Position numbers and translations under genes: made by a program. From assembly GCA_964646495.1 (NCBI GenBank), contig CAZYEO010000146.1, positions 1 to 5,265 of the forward strand: DNA of 5,265 nucleotides. The letters are read 5' to 3'. Origin of the DNA: HGM05232 sp964646495 (GTDB taxonomy: Bacteria > Bacteroidota > Bacteroidia > Bacteroidales > Muribaculaceae). The notes under the pieces were generated by a model. The model was given only the letters and a program-made list of their open reading frames with translations. It made no database searches and had not been told where the DNA came from. This document shows, piece after piece, positions 1-5,265 of the stretch. Within the stretch, counting starts at the first letter, position 1; the number at the start of each line of letters is the position of its first letter.

Positions 1-1193
1 TCATCTATTAATAGATACTCTAAATCTCGATTTGAAATAGAATTTCGATATGCCTCATTGCTACGATAAAGTTCTTTTACACATTTATCATACATATCCT
101 TTGATTCCAACTCAGGATGAAATTTGCGCTGTGTATCAATAATTTGTTTCAACTCATCTTTATAATATTTGCGTTCAATCACGCGTACGAGTTTCCCTCT
201 AATTTTTTGATTTGGCTTGCTTAAAAGAGAATCATATATATACTCTCCTACTGTTTTACTGCTCTTTTTTAAGTCCTCCTCTGTCTTTAGCTTTACAAGT
301 GCCCATTCAGTATCCCATTCCGACTCGGTAGGGACAGTAAATCGTCTGCTTACCAAACCTCCATCACCAATTTTATCTTTTCCTTCTTTGTCAATATCTA
401 CAGTGACAAAAATTGAGAGTTCTTTCCCAACCCAATCTGGAATATCTTTCTTAAAAATCTTCCCGACACAGCCATCTGCCAACTCAACCATCAGCACTTT
501 CAACCCCTTATACACCTCTCTGGTGTCAGTGATAGATACCACTTCCTGAGTCACAAAATATTTTCTTGTTTTAGCCGATTTAGTCTCATCTTCAGAATCC
601 TCTCCACGCAGCTGATAATAACCACGCTTTTGATTGAAACTTAAAAGAATCCATGCAAGCTCCTCTTTTGATATTTTTTCGGTTAGTGCTTTTTTGCGGA
701 GATAATACAATGTCCAATCATAGGGAACTTTTGAGTCAGGTGACTTTTCAAACAAGGATGGCTGATTTTTCTTAAAATCAGCTATCATTTCATTAAACGA
801 ATCCTTGAATATAAATTCAAATTTATTTGGTTCATACTCCCACCATGCTATTTTGGGTTCTTTATCATTTTTGAATTTGCCTAAATGCCTTTCAAAATCT
901 ATTTGTTGCGCGTAATGAATTGGCAAAAATCCAAGAATATTTAATACTCGAAGAGTCCTTTCCCTTCTTTGCAAAGCACGTTCTTTAAGTCTACGTACCC
1001 CTACAAATCCTGTTTTTACACTTGTTTGCGATACCGTATTTCCTCTCTCAAAATCACTAAGAGTTGAGAGATCCATCGGTATTACTCGACTACCAAGACT
1101 CGATAACTGCTGTGGCGTTTTATCTTCATCTGTTAAAACTATAGCCCAACCTATGCTGTTAGCACCTAAATCAAGACCTAATATTGTTCTCAT
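1..1193 (-). CDS. cas9: CRISPR-associated endonuclease Cas9, N-terminal part (3' end beyond the window)
   Basis: This is the RNA-guided DNA endonuclease of a type II CRISPR-Cas system, which uses a crRNA:tracrRNA pair to cut invading DNA. The frame is open from an ATG at 1193-1191 to the left edge, giving 397 codons with no stop. Residues 4-19 (ILGLDLGANSIGWAIV) are the RuvC-I motif, with D8 as the expected catalytic Asp. Residues about 62-90 are the arginine-rich bridge helix (R67, R68, K70, R72, R76, R77, R79). The recognition-lobe start follows, including FNQKRGYYQLRG (186-197) and NQKIRGKLVR (328-337), which I recognise from the large Cas9s of Bacteroidota (family members about 1,400-1,500 residues). 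HNH, RuvC-II/III and the PAM-interacting domain lie outside the window. Such Cas9s usually belong to subtype II-C loci (cas9-cas1-cas2), but subtype cannot be fixed here. The start fits because the RuvC motif sits right after it, as in homologues. There is no Shine-Dalgarno, only an A/T-rich leader, as is normal for the phylum. Confidence 0.96.
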   Translation of the reverse strand, partial: MRTILGLDLGANSIGWAIVLTDEDKTPQQLSSLGSRVIPMDLSTLSDFERGNTVSQTSVKTGFVGVRRLKERALQRRERTLRVLNILGFLPIHYAQQIDFERHLGKFKNDKEPKIAWWEYEPNKFEFIFKDSFNEMIADFKKNQPSLFEKSPDSKVPYDWTLYYLRKKALTEKISKEELAWILLSFNQKRGYYQLRGEDSEDETKSAKTRKYFVTQEVVSITDTREVYKGLKVLMVELADGCVGKIFKKDIPDWVGKELSIFVTVDIDKEGKDKIGDGGLVSRRFTVPTESEWDTEWALVKLKTEEDLKKSSKTVGEYIYDSLLSKPNQKIRGKLVRVIERKYYKDELKQIIDTQRKFHPELESKDMYDKCVKELYRSNEAYRNSISNRDLEYLLID

Positions 1194-1325
1194 GATATAA
1201 TCTATTTTTTTCAAAAACACTATATAAAAAAATAATCAAATAAATGACGAGGAATAGAGCCTCCGATATTACGACTTAAAAGCCCTCCTGCCTTCCTACT
1301 GGCAGCATTCATCTATCTGACTAAT
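1194..1325 (-). other. Predicted cas9 5' leader with a small stem-loop
   Basis: This is the stretch between the predicted start site and the cas9 ATG. Near its 5' end the minus strand contains CTGCC and GGCAG separated by eight bases (1287-1304), followed by a purine-rich GGAGGGC and TTTT. The last 50 bases before the ATG are almost entirely A/T. No ORF, riboswitch or other known RNA family was recognised. The leader is longer than needed for translation, which leaves room for regulation, but nothing shows that directly. Confidence 0.35.
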
Positions 1326-1330
1326 TATAA

Positions 1331-1362
1331 CAAAAATACAAACAAACCATTTAACTTCCAAA
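1331..1362 (-). promoter_or_regulatory. Predicted cas9 promoter (Bacteroidota -33/-7 type)
   Basis: On the minus strand TTTG (1362-1359) is followed after 20 bases by TATTTTTG (1338-1331). This matches the Bacteroidota sigma-factor consensus TTTG-N19-21-TAnnTTTG. Transcription would begin near 1325, giving cas9 a leader of about 130 nt. The assignment rests on the motif and on its position upstream of cas9. Confidence 0.6.
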
Positions 1363-1414
1363 TATCATAAATAAAAATTAAAAAATACGATTATCAAGGA
1401 CTATCAATCTATCA

Positions 1415-1441
1415 TACCACCAATCGGAGGTAATTTTTTTT
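1415..1441 (+). terminator. Terminator-like hairpin with T8 run, no obvious plus-strand gene
   Basis: TACCACC (1415-1421) pairs with GGAGGTA (1426-1432) except for one A-A mismatch, around an AATC loop. A run of eight T follows (1434-1441). On the plus strand this has the form of an intrinsic terminator. No plus-strand gene or promoter ending here is visible, so it may stop antisense transcription before the cas9 promoter region or may be chance. Confidence 0.3.
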
Positions 1442-1464
1442 AATAGAGGGGGCTTGTATTTGGG

Positions 1465-1501
1465 AAAAAAGAGTCCGAAACACTATTTTACAGAGTTTCG
1501 G
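1465..1501 (-). terminator. Intrinsic terminator downstream of the Fic ORF
   Basis: CCGAAAC (1475-1481) and GTTTCGG (1495-1501) form a perfect 7-bp stem, with a further CT/AG pairing inside after one mismatch. Read on the minus strand the stem is followed by ACTC and a T6 run (1470-1465). It lies about 45 bases after the stop of the minus-strand Fic ORF, so it is well placed as its terminator. It would also shield the cas9 promoter from readthrough. Confidence 0.65.
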
Positions 1502-1546
1502 GAACTATTTGTATGTTACTGTTAGTTTTATCGGACAGCAATAAAA

Positions 1547-1996
1547 TTAAATACTTGATAAGAACTTCACAAAAAGCACTATATCACCCGTAACACTTGC
1601 TTTTTCGAGAGCCACCATATATTCATCCCATCGTTCTACCGGAACAATCATCCAGTCATATCCGCCTGATGCCAACATGGTATTCATCAGAAATCTGCCT
1701 ACACGACCGTTGCCATCCATATATGGGTGAATATAGGTAAACATAAAATGCCCTAATACTGCTCTTACGCTTGCTTGGGGTTCTTCTTTCAATAGTTCAA
1801 ACAACGTTGTCATTGCATCACGGAGCGCATCAGGAGTCAGTGGGGTGTGCATTGAGTTACGGATATATACCTGATGGGTGCGATAACCCACTATATCGGA
1901 CGGCTTGATGATACCACCAGCAACACACGGCATAAACATCTCACTGTGCCATACAGATAAATCACGTTCGGCAATATCGGCACTAATGTGAAACAA
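1547..1996 (-). pseudogene. Fic-family protein, N-terminally truncated (catalytic core only)
   Basis: Fic proteins transfer AMP or another phosphate-containing group from a nucleotide to a target protein hydroxyl, and many are regulators or toxins. The 149-residue ORF contains the full active-site motif HPYMDGNGRVGR (H90-R101), with catalytic H90, D94, G95, N96 and R98. It also has the preceding target-binding flap (about residues 42-53, QVYIRNSMHTPL) and a C-terminal helix region typical of the family. The N-terminal part of the family, which usually completes the fold and often holds the inhibitory helix, is missing: homologues are normally several hundred residues. The only start preceding the conserved block is TTG at 1996-1994, and an in-frame stop lies just upstream (2017-2015). 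The next ATG is codon 20. No promoter or recognisable 5' Fic sequence was found upstream in any frame. I favour a decayed remnant. A short expressed protein is possible because the core is undamaged and a terminator follows. Confidence 0.75.
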
Positions 1997-2112
1997 TACT
2001 ATTAACGATTCGTATTACACGATTATTATGCAATATGTAATGCTAACATTTCTATTGCGCAAGCCATTTACATTTATTGCTATTTGTATCTGCGTATTTA
2101 TTTTTGCAATAA

Positions 2113-2143
2113 TTTGTTTGTCAAGATAAAATCACTATATTTG
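2113..2143 (+). promoter_or_regulatory. Predicted tracrRNA promoter
   Basis: TTTG (2113-2116), exactly 19 bases, then TATATTTG (2136-2143) is a full match to the Bacteroidota promoter consensus TTTG-N19-TAnnTTTG. Transcription should start around 2148-2150, directly in front of the anti-repeat. The placement at the start of a structured noncoding element supports a dedicated promoter. Confidence 0.7.
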
Positions 2144-2147
2144 CATT

Positions 2148-2236
2148 ACAATTTTGAAGCAAATCACAATAAGGATTATTCCGTTGTGAAAACATTTAGT
2201 AGGGGGGCAGTCTTTTGATTGCCTCGTTCTTTTTTA
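2148..2236 (+). ncRNA. Predicted tracrRNA of the type II CRISPR-Cas system
   Basis: The tracrRNA pairs with the CRISPR repeat in pre-crRNA, permits RNase III processing, and holds the guide in Cas9. From 5' to 3' the sequence shows four parts. An anti-repeat at about 2151-2170 (ATTTTGAAGCAAATCACAAT) predicts a repeat containing TTGTGATTTGCTT and then CAAA, which agrees with my memory of Bacteroidota type II repeats beginning GTTGTGATTTGC. A short nexus-like hairpin (GGA 2173-2175 with TCC 2180-2182) is followed by a single-stranded stretch with GTGAAAACATTTA (2186-2198). Last comes a 9-bp terminator stem (2204-2212 with 2217-2225, TTTT loop) and a T6 run (2230-2235). The predicted RNA is about 89 nt. 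It is transcribed away from cas9 and toward the convergent peptidase gene. No ORF fits the region. No CRISPR repeat is present in the window, so pairing cannot be tested here. A longer form reaching the hairpin at 2270-2304 is possible. Confidence 0.8.
2204..2235 (+). terminator. Intrinsic terminator ending the tracrRNA
   Basis: GGGGCAGTC (2204-2212) pairs with GATTGCCTC (2217-2225) through nine pairs, two of them G-U, closed by a TTTT loop. GTTC and the rest of a T6 run (2230-2235) follow at once. This is a standard Rho-independent terminator layout and also forms the last hairpin of the RNA. Confidence 0.65.
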
Positions 2237-2269
2237 GTATAATCCACATTCTGAATTCCCTATAAAGCA

Positions 2270-2304
2270 ACGCCCCACGAGCTTTTTGATAGCTTATGGG
2301 GCGT
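2270..2304. terminator. Strong hairpin between convergent tracrRNA and M6 peptidase gene
   Basis: ACGCCCCA (2270-2277) pairs perfectly with TGGGGCGT (2297-2304). The stem continues after one mismatch with GAGCT (2279-2283) against AGCTT (2291-2295), closing a 7-base loop. It lies between two convergent transcripts, so it could end either or both. Neither side has a clean T-run: the plus side is followed by A/T-rich sequence and the minus side by TTGCTTTATAG. It could instead be a 3' hairpin of a longer tracrRNA form. Confidence 0.5.
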
Positions 2305-2440
2305 ATATTATAATTATTTAGATCCTTCTTATTTGTGCTCTAAATTTCAGGTTCATAAAGATTGACTTCGATGGTAGGCAATACCAATATATCTATAATG
2401 GTAGTCTTGCGAAATTTCATCGGCTATCTTATTCGGTTAA
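2305..2440. other. Intergenic gap after the peptidase gene, no feature recognised
   Basis: This A/T-rich stretch lies between the hairpin and the peptidase stop codon. A short plus-strand open frame crosses it and runs on into the antisense of the peptidase gene. It has no start codon of note and no recognisable motif, so no gene is called. Confidence 0.4.
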
Positions 2441-4984
2441 TCATTTATCCAAAATCACTACTTTTGCCGAGGTCGCATCTACACGAACGATATATATGCC
2501 ACCGCTCAGGCTAAAGCGATTTTCGCCTTCCGTTGCCACCGCCGAATGTTTTAATACTCCGTCGATTGAGTAAATATTTATCATTTTACCCTCTGTTGTT
2601 GATACGATAACATTATTTCCAATCGTGCGGATATGATTATTAAGTTGGGGACGGTCACAAACACCTGCCATACTTATATCTACCTTTACAGCATTAGAAA
2701 ATGGTGAAACGCTTTCTCCCTTTTTGGCAGTCACTTTATAGGTATAAACTAACCCCGGAGTAAGATTTGAAACCGTATAACTGGTAGTAGTAATATCTGT
2801 GATTACTTGCTCCTTGGCAGCAACCTTTCCAATCGCTTTCTGCAGATCGCTTTCGTCATATTGCCCTGTATAGATTGCTATGTAGCTCATATAAGCGCGT
2901 TTATTGGCTGTGAATCTGATTTTACATCCATTAGCACCCTTCGTAAATGATACTACAGAATTATAAGGAAGAGTAATATCCTTTGTTTCTATCAAGCCAT
3001 CCGATGCATTAAGAAGCTCTATTTTTAATGTTTTCTCTGTATTATATGCTTGTACATTCAAATGTATGGTAACATTTCCATTGTCAGCCGATAAATCCAA
3101 TGCAGGAGATGTAAGGGTTCCCGGTACTTTTGACGTTCCCATTTTGCATTTATTTGAGCTATTGAATATCTTGATTCCTTCCCATCCCTTATTATTCATG
3201 AAATCATCTACTTCAATTTCAGCTGTTCCGTCTTTCTCAGCGGTAAAATTACTGAAATCTTCCTTTATCACCATATTGGCTTCCGGGTCTGTGCTTGCTT
3301 CTTTCACTGTAAGTGTATATGAATCCACTCCATCCACAGCGCTCCAATTAGCCGTAAATCCGGTATTAGTTATATCAGTGGCTTGTGCTGCGACTGGAGC
3401 AGCAACTACCCCTTCCATAAAATTAAATGATATTATACCATTCACCTCTTTGATGTTGGTAATAGGTTTGCCCATTTTTCCTCCTTTATACAATGTGGCT
3501 GCAGGAACACTGGTATCTGTAAGCGAGTTATTTTTACTTGTACCAGGATACACATCCCCTTCCAGACTTGCAAAGTATGCATCACGATTATCATTCCATA
3601 CCAATAATTTATTATCAGCCGGTATGATGATTACTCTTTGATGCCCTGCTACATCATTAACGCTATTATTATCCCAAGCACTTTGCAGATAATCTATGTG
3701 AGTAATCAAAAGACCATGATTAGGCAAATATTCATCCCATCCCACAAGTTGTCGGTTTTCAAGCACATAATATTCGTCAGGATTCACCGACGATGTTATT
3801 TTATAGGCTTTATTGCTCTCGGTAATAGCTTCAAGGCTTATATTGTTTTGCGGAGTTTCAAGTTCTTCAAGTGTAGTCCATCCCACACTGGAACGTTCAA
3901 ATCCGGAATATGACACAGGAGTTTTAGAATCGTTGTTATAACTTCCGGCATCCATAATATCCCATTCTCCAAGTCCAAAATTACCGGCATAATTGGTATC
4001 ATACATATCTGCCAACCCAAGGCAATGACTGAATTCATGGCAGAAAGTCCCAATACCATCAAGCTCACTACCCGCATCGCCCATTAATTCTGAAGAGCAA
4101 GCATAATTCAAAATCTTCACACCATTCAAGGTCAGAGATTTACCTGCCGAAGCTAAATCCCAAGCATGAGGCCATATTGTATTGGCTTCTCCTCCTTGAG
4201 CTTCCCCATATCCTGAATATATTATATAAATCAAATCTACTATCCCATTATTATCCAAATCATAATCAGAAAAATTTATCTGAGATTTAGCCGCATTACA
4301 TGCATCAACAACCATTTGCGCAGGATCTACATCGTTGCCACTATAATCATTTTTTCCATAATATGACATATTCTGTGGAAGCTCAACCGGACCTACTACC
4401 GTAAACGCAGGATTAAACACATTGGATGATTGATCTATAAAATAATCTTTTGCGCTCCCTGTAGCGCCATTCACCGAATAGCCTTGTTCATTCATCATAT
4501 TGGTAAACTCCTGATTAGTCCCACCTTTTGAAAATGGTTTATCTTTAAATTGAGCCAGAATTATTAATCCTTTAACATCACCCTTATTTGGAAAATTTGA
4601 GCCTACCTTGGCAGGTGATTTAGCACGCTTGCTTTTTGCCCTCTTAGCCTTCAATATCGATTCAATCTGCACCTTGTTGATTTGAGAAATATAATTCTTC
4701 TCAGCTGCATCTCTTTGCTCAATATCTTGTGCCACATATTCACCTGCAACTATCACTCCCGAAGCATCGCTCACGGCATATTTCATATATCCATTATCAT
4801 CTTTCTTAAGCATCACTCCATCCAATGTAGAATAGAAGTGTGAACGCTCATCGCCATGGAGCACTATAGTAACTGTGCTTCCGTCAGGCTGTTGAAAAAC
4901 TCTTGGTGTTCTCTTTGCAGGAACAGCCATAATTGTGCTGCAAAATAATGACAGCATCAGAAAAAAAGTAAATAGTTTCTTCAT
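2441..4984 (-). CDS. Secreted M6-family metalloprotease with FN3-type modules and T9SS-like C-terminal domain
   Basis: This is predicted to be an exported zinc endopeptidase of the M6 (immune inhibitor A-like) family; its substrate is unknown. Residues 1-20 are a signal peptide (basic MKK, hydrophobic core, cleavage likely after STIMA). About 21-130 is propeptide-like and ends in a Lys/Arg-rich linker (112-126) suited to proteolytic removal. The catalytic domain spans about 135-525. It holds a calcium-loop-like DYDLDNNGIVD (240-250), the zinc motif H316-E317-x-x-H320-x-x-G323-x-x-D326, and a downstream GEWDIM (339-344) that resembles a Met-turn. Residues about 528-563 look like the first half of an FN3 domain (FTANWSAVDGVDSYTLTV). 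A beta-rich segment (about 570-708) then intervenes, and 718-770 looks like the closing FN3 half (TSYTVSNLTPGLVYTYKV). The tail (about 778-847, ending GGIYIVRVDATSAKVVI) resembles a type A T9SS sorting domain, which implies passage through the outer membrane. The ATG at 4984 fits the signal peptide, and the gene appears intact and monocistronic. Confidence 0.9.
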   Translation of the reverse strand: MKKLFTFFLMLSLFCSTIMAVPAKRTPRVFQQPDGSTVTIVLHGDERSHFYSTLDGVMLKKDDNGYMKYAVSDASGVIVAGEYVAQDIEQRDAAEKNYISQINKVQIESILKAKRAKSKRAKSPAKVGSNFPNKGDVKGLIILAQFKDKPFSKGGTNQEFTNMMNEQGYSVNGATGSAKDYFIDQSSNVFNPAFTVVGPVELPQNMSYYGKNDYSGNDVDPAQMVVDACNAAKSQINFSDYDLDNNGIVDLIYIIYSGYGEAQGGEANTIWPHAWDLASAGKSLTLNGVKILNYACSSELMGDAGSELDGIGTFCHEFSHCLGLADMYDTNYAGNFGLGEWDIMDAGSYNNDSKTPVSYSGFERSSVGWTTLEELETPQNNISLEAITESNKAYKITSSVNPDEYYVLENRQLVGWDEYLPNHGLLITHIDYLQSAWDNNSVNDVAGHQRVIIIPADNKLLVWNDNRDAYFASLEGDVYPGTSKNNSLTDTSVPAATLYKGGKMGKPITNIKEVNGIISFNFMEGVVAAPVAAQATDITNTGFTANWSAVDGVDSYTLTVKEASTDPEANMVIKEDFSNFTAEKDGTAEIEVDDFMNNKGWEGIKIFNSSNKCKMGTSKVPGTLTSPALDLSADNGNVTIHLNVQAYNTEKTLKIELLNASDGLIETKDITLPYNSVVSFTKGANGCKIRFTANKRAYMSYIAIYTGQYDESDLQKAIGKVAAKEQVITDITTTSYTVSNLTPGLVYTYKVTAKKGESVSPFSNAVKVDISMAGVCDRPQLNNHIRTIGNNVIVSTTEGKMINIYSIDGVLKHSAVATEGENRFSLSGGIYIVRVDATSAKVVILDK

Positions 4985-5129
4985 GTTTATTTTGAATACA
5001 GTTTTTATTAGATAATTTAATGAGATCCTTTAAACTATCATTCCATAAAATTAAAATATTGGCGCCGCAAACCACCATCCACGAGCTTAAGGACAATCCA
5101 TCAATCTCCCTTCGATATTTCACGGGTGT

Positions 5130-5162
5130 CAAAGATATATATATTTTTTTGATTTGCAGAAA
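5130..5162 (-). promoter_or_regulatory. Candidate promoter of the M6 peptidase gene
   Basis: On the minus strand TATCTTTG (5137-5130) matches the -7 element TAnnTTTG. TTTC (5162-5159), 21 bases upstream, is a one-mismatch -33 element. The predicted start near 5124 would leave an untranslated leader of about 140 nt. The surrounding sequence is extremely A/T-rich, so chance matches are more likely here. Confidence 0.4.
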
Positions 5163-5190
5163 AATATTTTTTTTAATCACATTTAGCCCT

Positions 5191-5213
5191 CCCTACAACG
5201 TATCGTTGTAGGG
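5191..5213. repeat. Perfect 10-bp palindrome, possibly part of a dispersed intergenic repeat
   Basis: CCCTACAACG (5191-5200) and CGTTGTAGGG (5204-5213) are exact inverse complements around TAT. Two copies of GGGATTAT follow (5211-5218 and 5223-5230). No T-run sits directly next to the stem on either strand, so a simple terminator is not favoured. The CTACAACG/CGTTGTAG arms and the following text to the right edge resemble REP-like intergenic elements that I recall from gut Bacteroidales. A terminator of a minus-strand gene lying beyond the right edge, or an operator, are alternatives. Confidence 0.45.
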
Positions 5214-5265
5214 ATTATGTGGGGATTATTTTTCATGCTATTGGGGTGTTTGCCCTGCAAGGTAG

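Noticed and set aside
217..549. Plus-strand open frame of 110 codons
   Set aside because: It lies entirely antisense to the well-supported cas9 frame and shows only low-complexity Ser/Phe-rich sequence.
1338..1346. TTTGTTTGT shared (on the minus strand) with the tracrRNA promoter at 2113-2121, as in self-targeting long tracrRNAs that repress cas9
   Set aside because: Nine bases of low-complexity promoter-like sequence upstream of the predicted tracrRNA start; not enough to claim autoregulation.
1194..1546. Searched for insertion-sequence ends or target duplications that could have brought in the Fic remnant
   Set aside because: No terminal inverted repeats, transposase fragments or flanking duplications were found by eye.
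2322..2440. Short plus-strand open stretch that looks mildly coding
   Set aside because: It has no good start, no recognisable family and continues as antisense of the peptidase gene.
3066..3913. Two plus-strand open frames (191 and 91 codons)
   Set aside because: Both are antisense to the intact M6 peptidase gene and have no recognisable motifs.
4884..5180. Minus-strand open frame of 98 codons
   Set aside because: It overlaps the peptidase start in another frame and spans that gene's promoter and leader; the translation looks like noncoding A/T-rich sequence. The plus-strand frame at 5020-5211 is rejected for the same reason.
5151..5180. GATTTGC and AATCACA, which resemble pieces of the predicted CRISPR repeat and anti-repeat
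   Set aside because: Only seven-base matches in A/T-rich sequence, not repeated and without spacers, so no array or second tracrRNA is supported.

Overview
The window looks like a low-GC chromosomal segment from a Bacteroidota (Bacteroidales-type) bacterium. Four things point there: a Bacteroidota-style Cas9 N-terminus, a secreted M6 peptidase ending in what looks like a type IX secretion (T9SS) sorting domain, promoters of the TTTG-N19/20-TAnnTTTG type, and genes without clear Shine-Dalgarno sequences. Species cannot be assigned from the sequence.

Left part (1-1193, minus strand): the first 397 codons of a cas9 gene that runs off the left edge. It is open from its ATG to base 1 and carries the RuvC-I motif with the catalytic Asp and the arginine-rich bridge helix. 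Upstream are a roughly 130-nt leader and a good Bacteroidota promoter (1331-1362). cas1, cas2 and the CRISPR array are not in the window and would be expected beyond the left edge.

Middle (1415-2304): a minus-strand Fic-domain ORF (1547-1996) with an intact HPxxDGNGRxxR motif. It starts only at TTG shortly after an in-frame stop and lacks the N-terminal part of its family, so it is probably a truncated remnant. It is followed by a good minus-strand intrinsic terminator. Next, on the plus strand, is the most interesting element: a compact RNA gene with a near-perfect promoter (2113-2143), an anti-repeat, a small nexus hairpin and a terminator hairpin with a T6 run (2204-2235). I read this as the tracrRNA of the cas9 system. 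It is divergent from cas9 and lies about 950 bp upstream of it, with the Fic remnant between. A second strong GC hairpin (2270-2304) separates it from the convergent peptidase gene.

Right part (2441-4984, minus strand): one complete 847-residue secreted M6-family metalloprotease with signal peptide, zinc motif HEFSHxxGxxD, an FN3-type module apparently interrupted by a beta-rich insert, and a T9SS-like C-terminal tail. Upstream of it are a candidate promoter and, near the right edge, a perfect 10-bp palindrome that may belong to a dispersed intergenic repeat.

Functionally, cas9 and the tracrRNA form the effector half of a type II CRISPR-Cas locus. The Fic remnant and the peptidase show no visible functional link to it.
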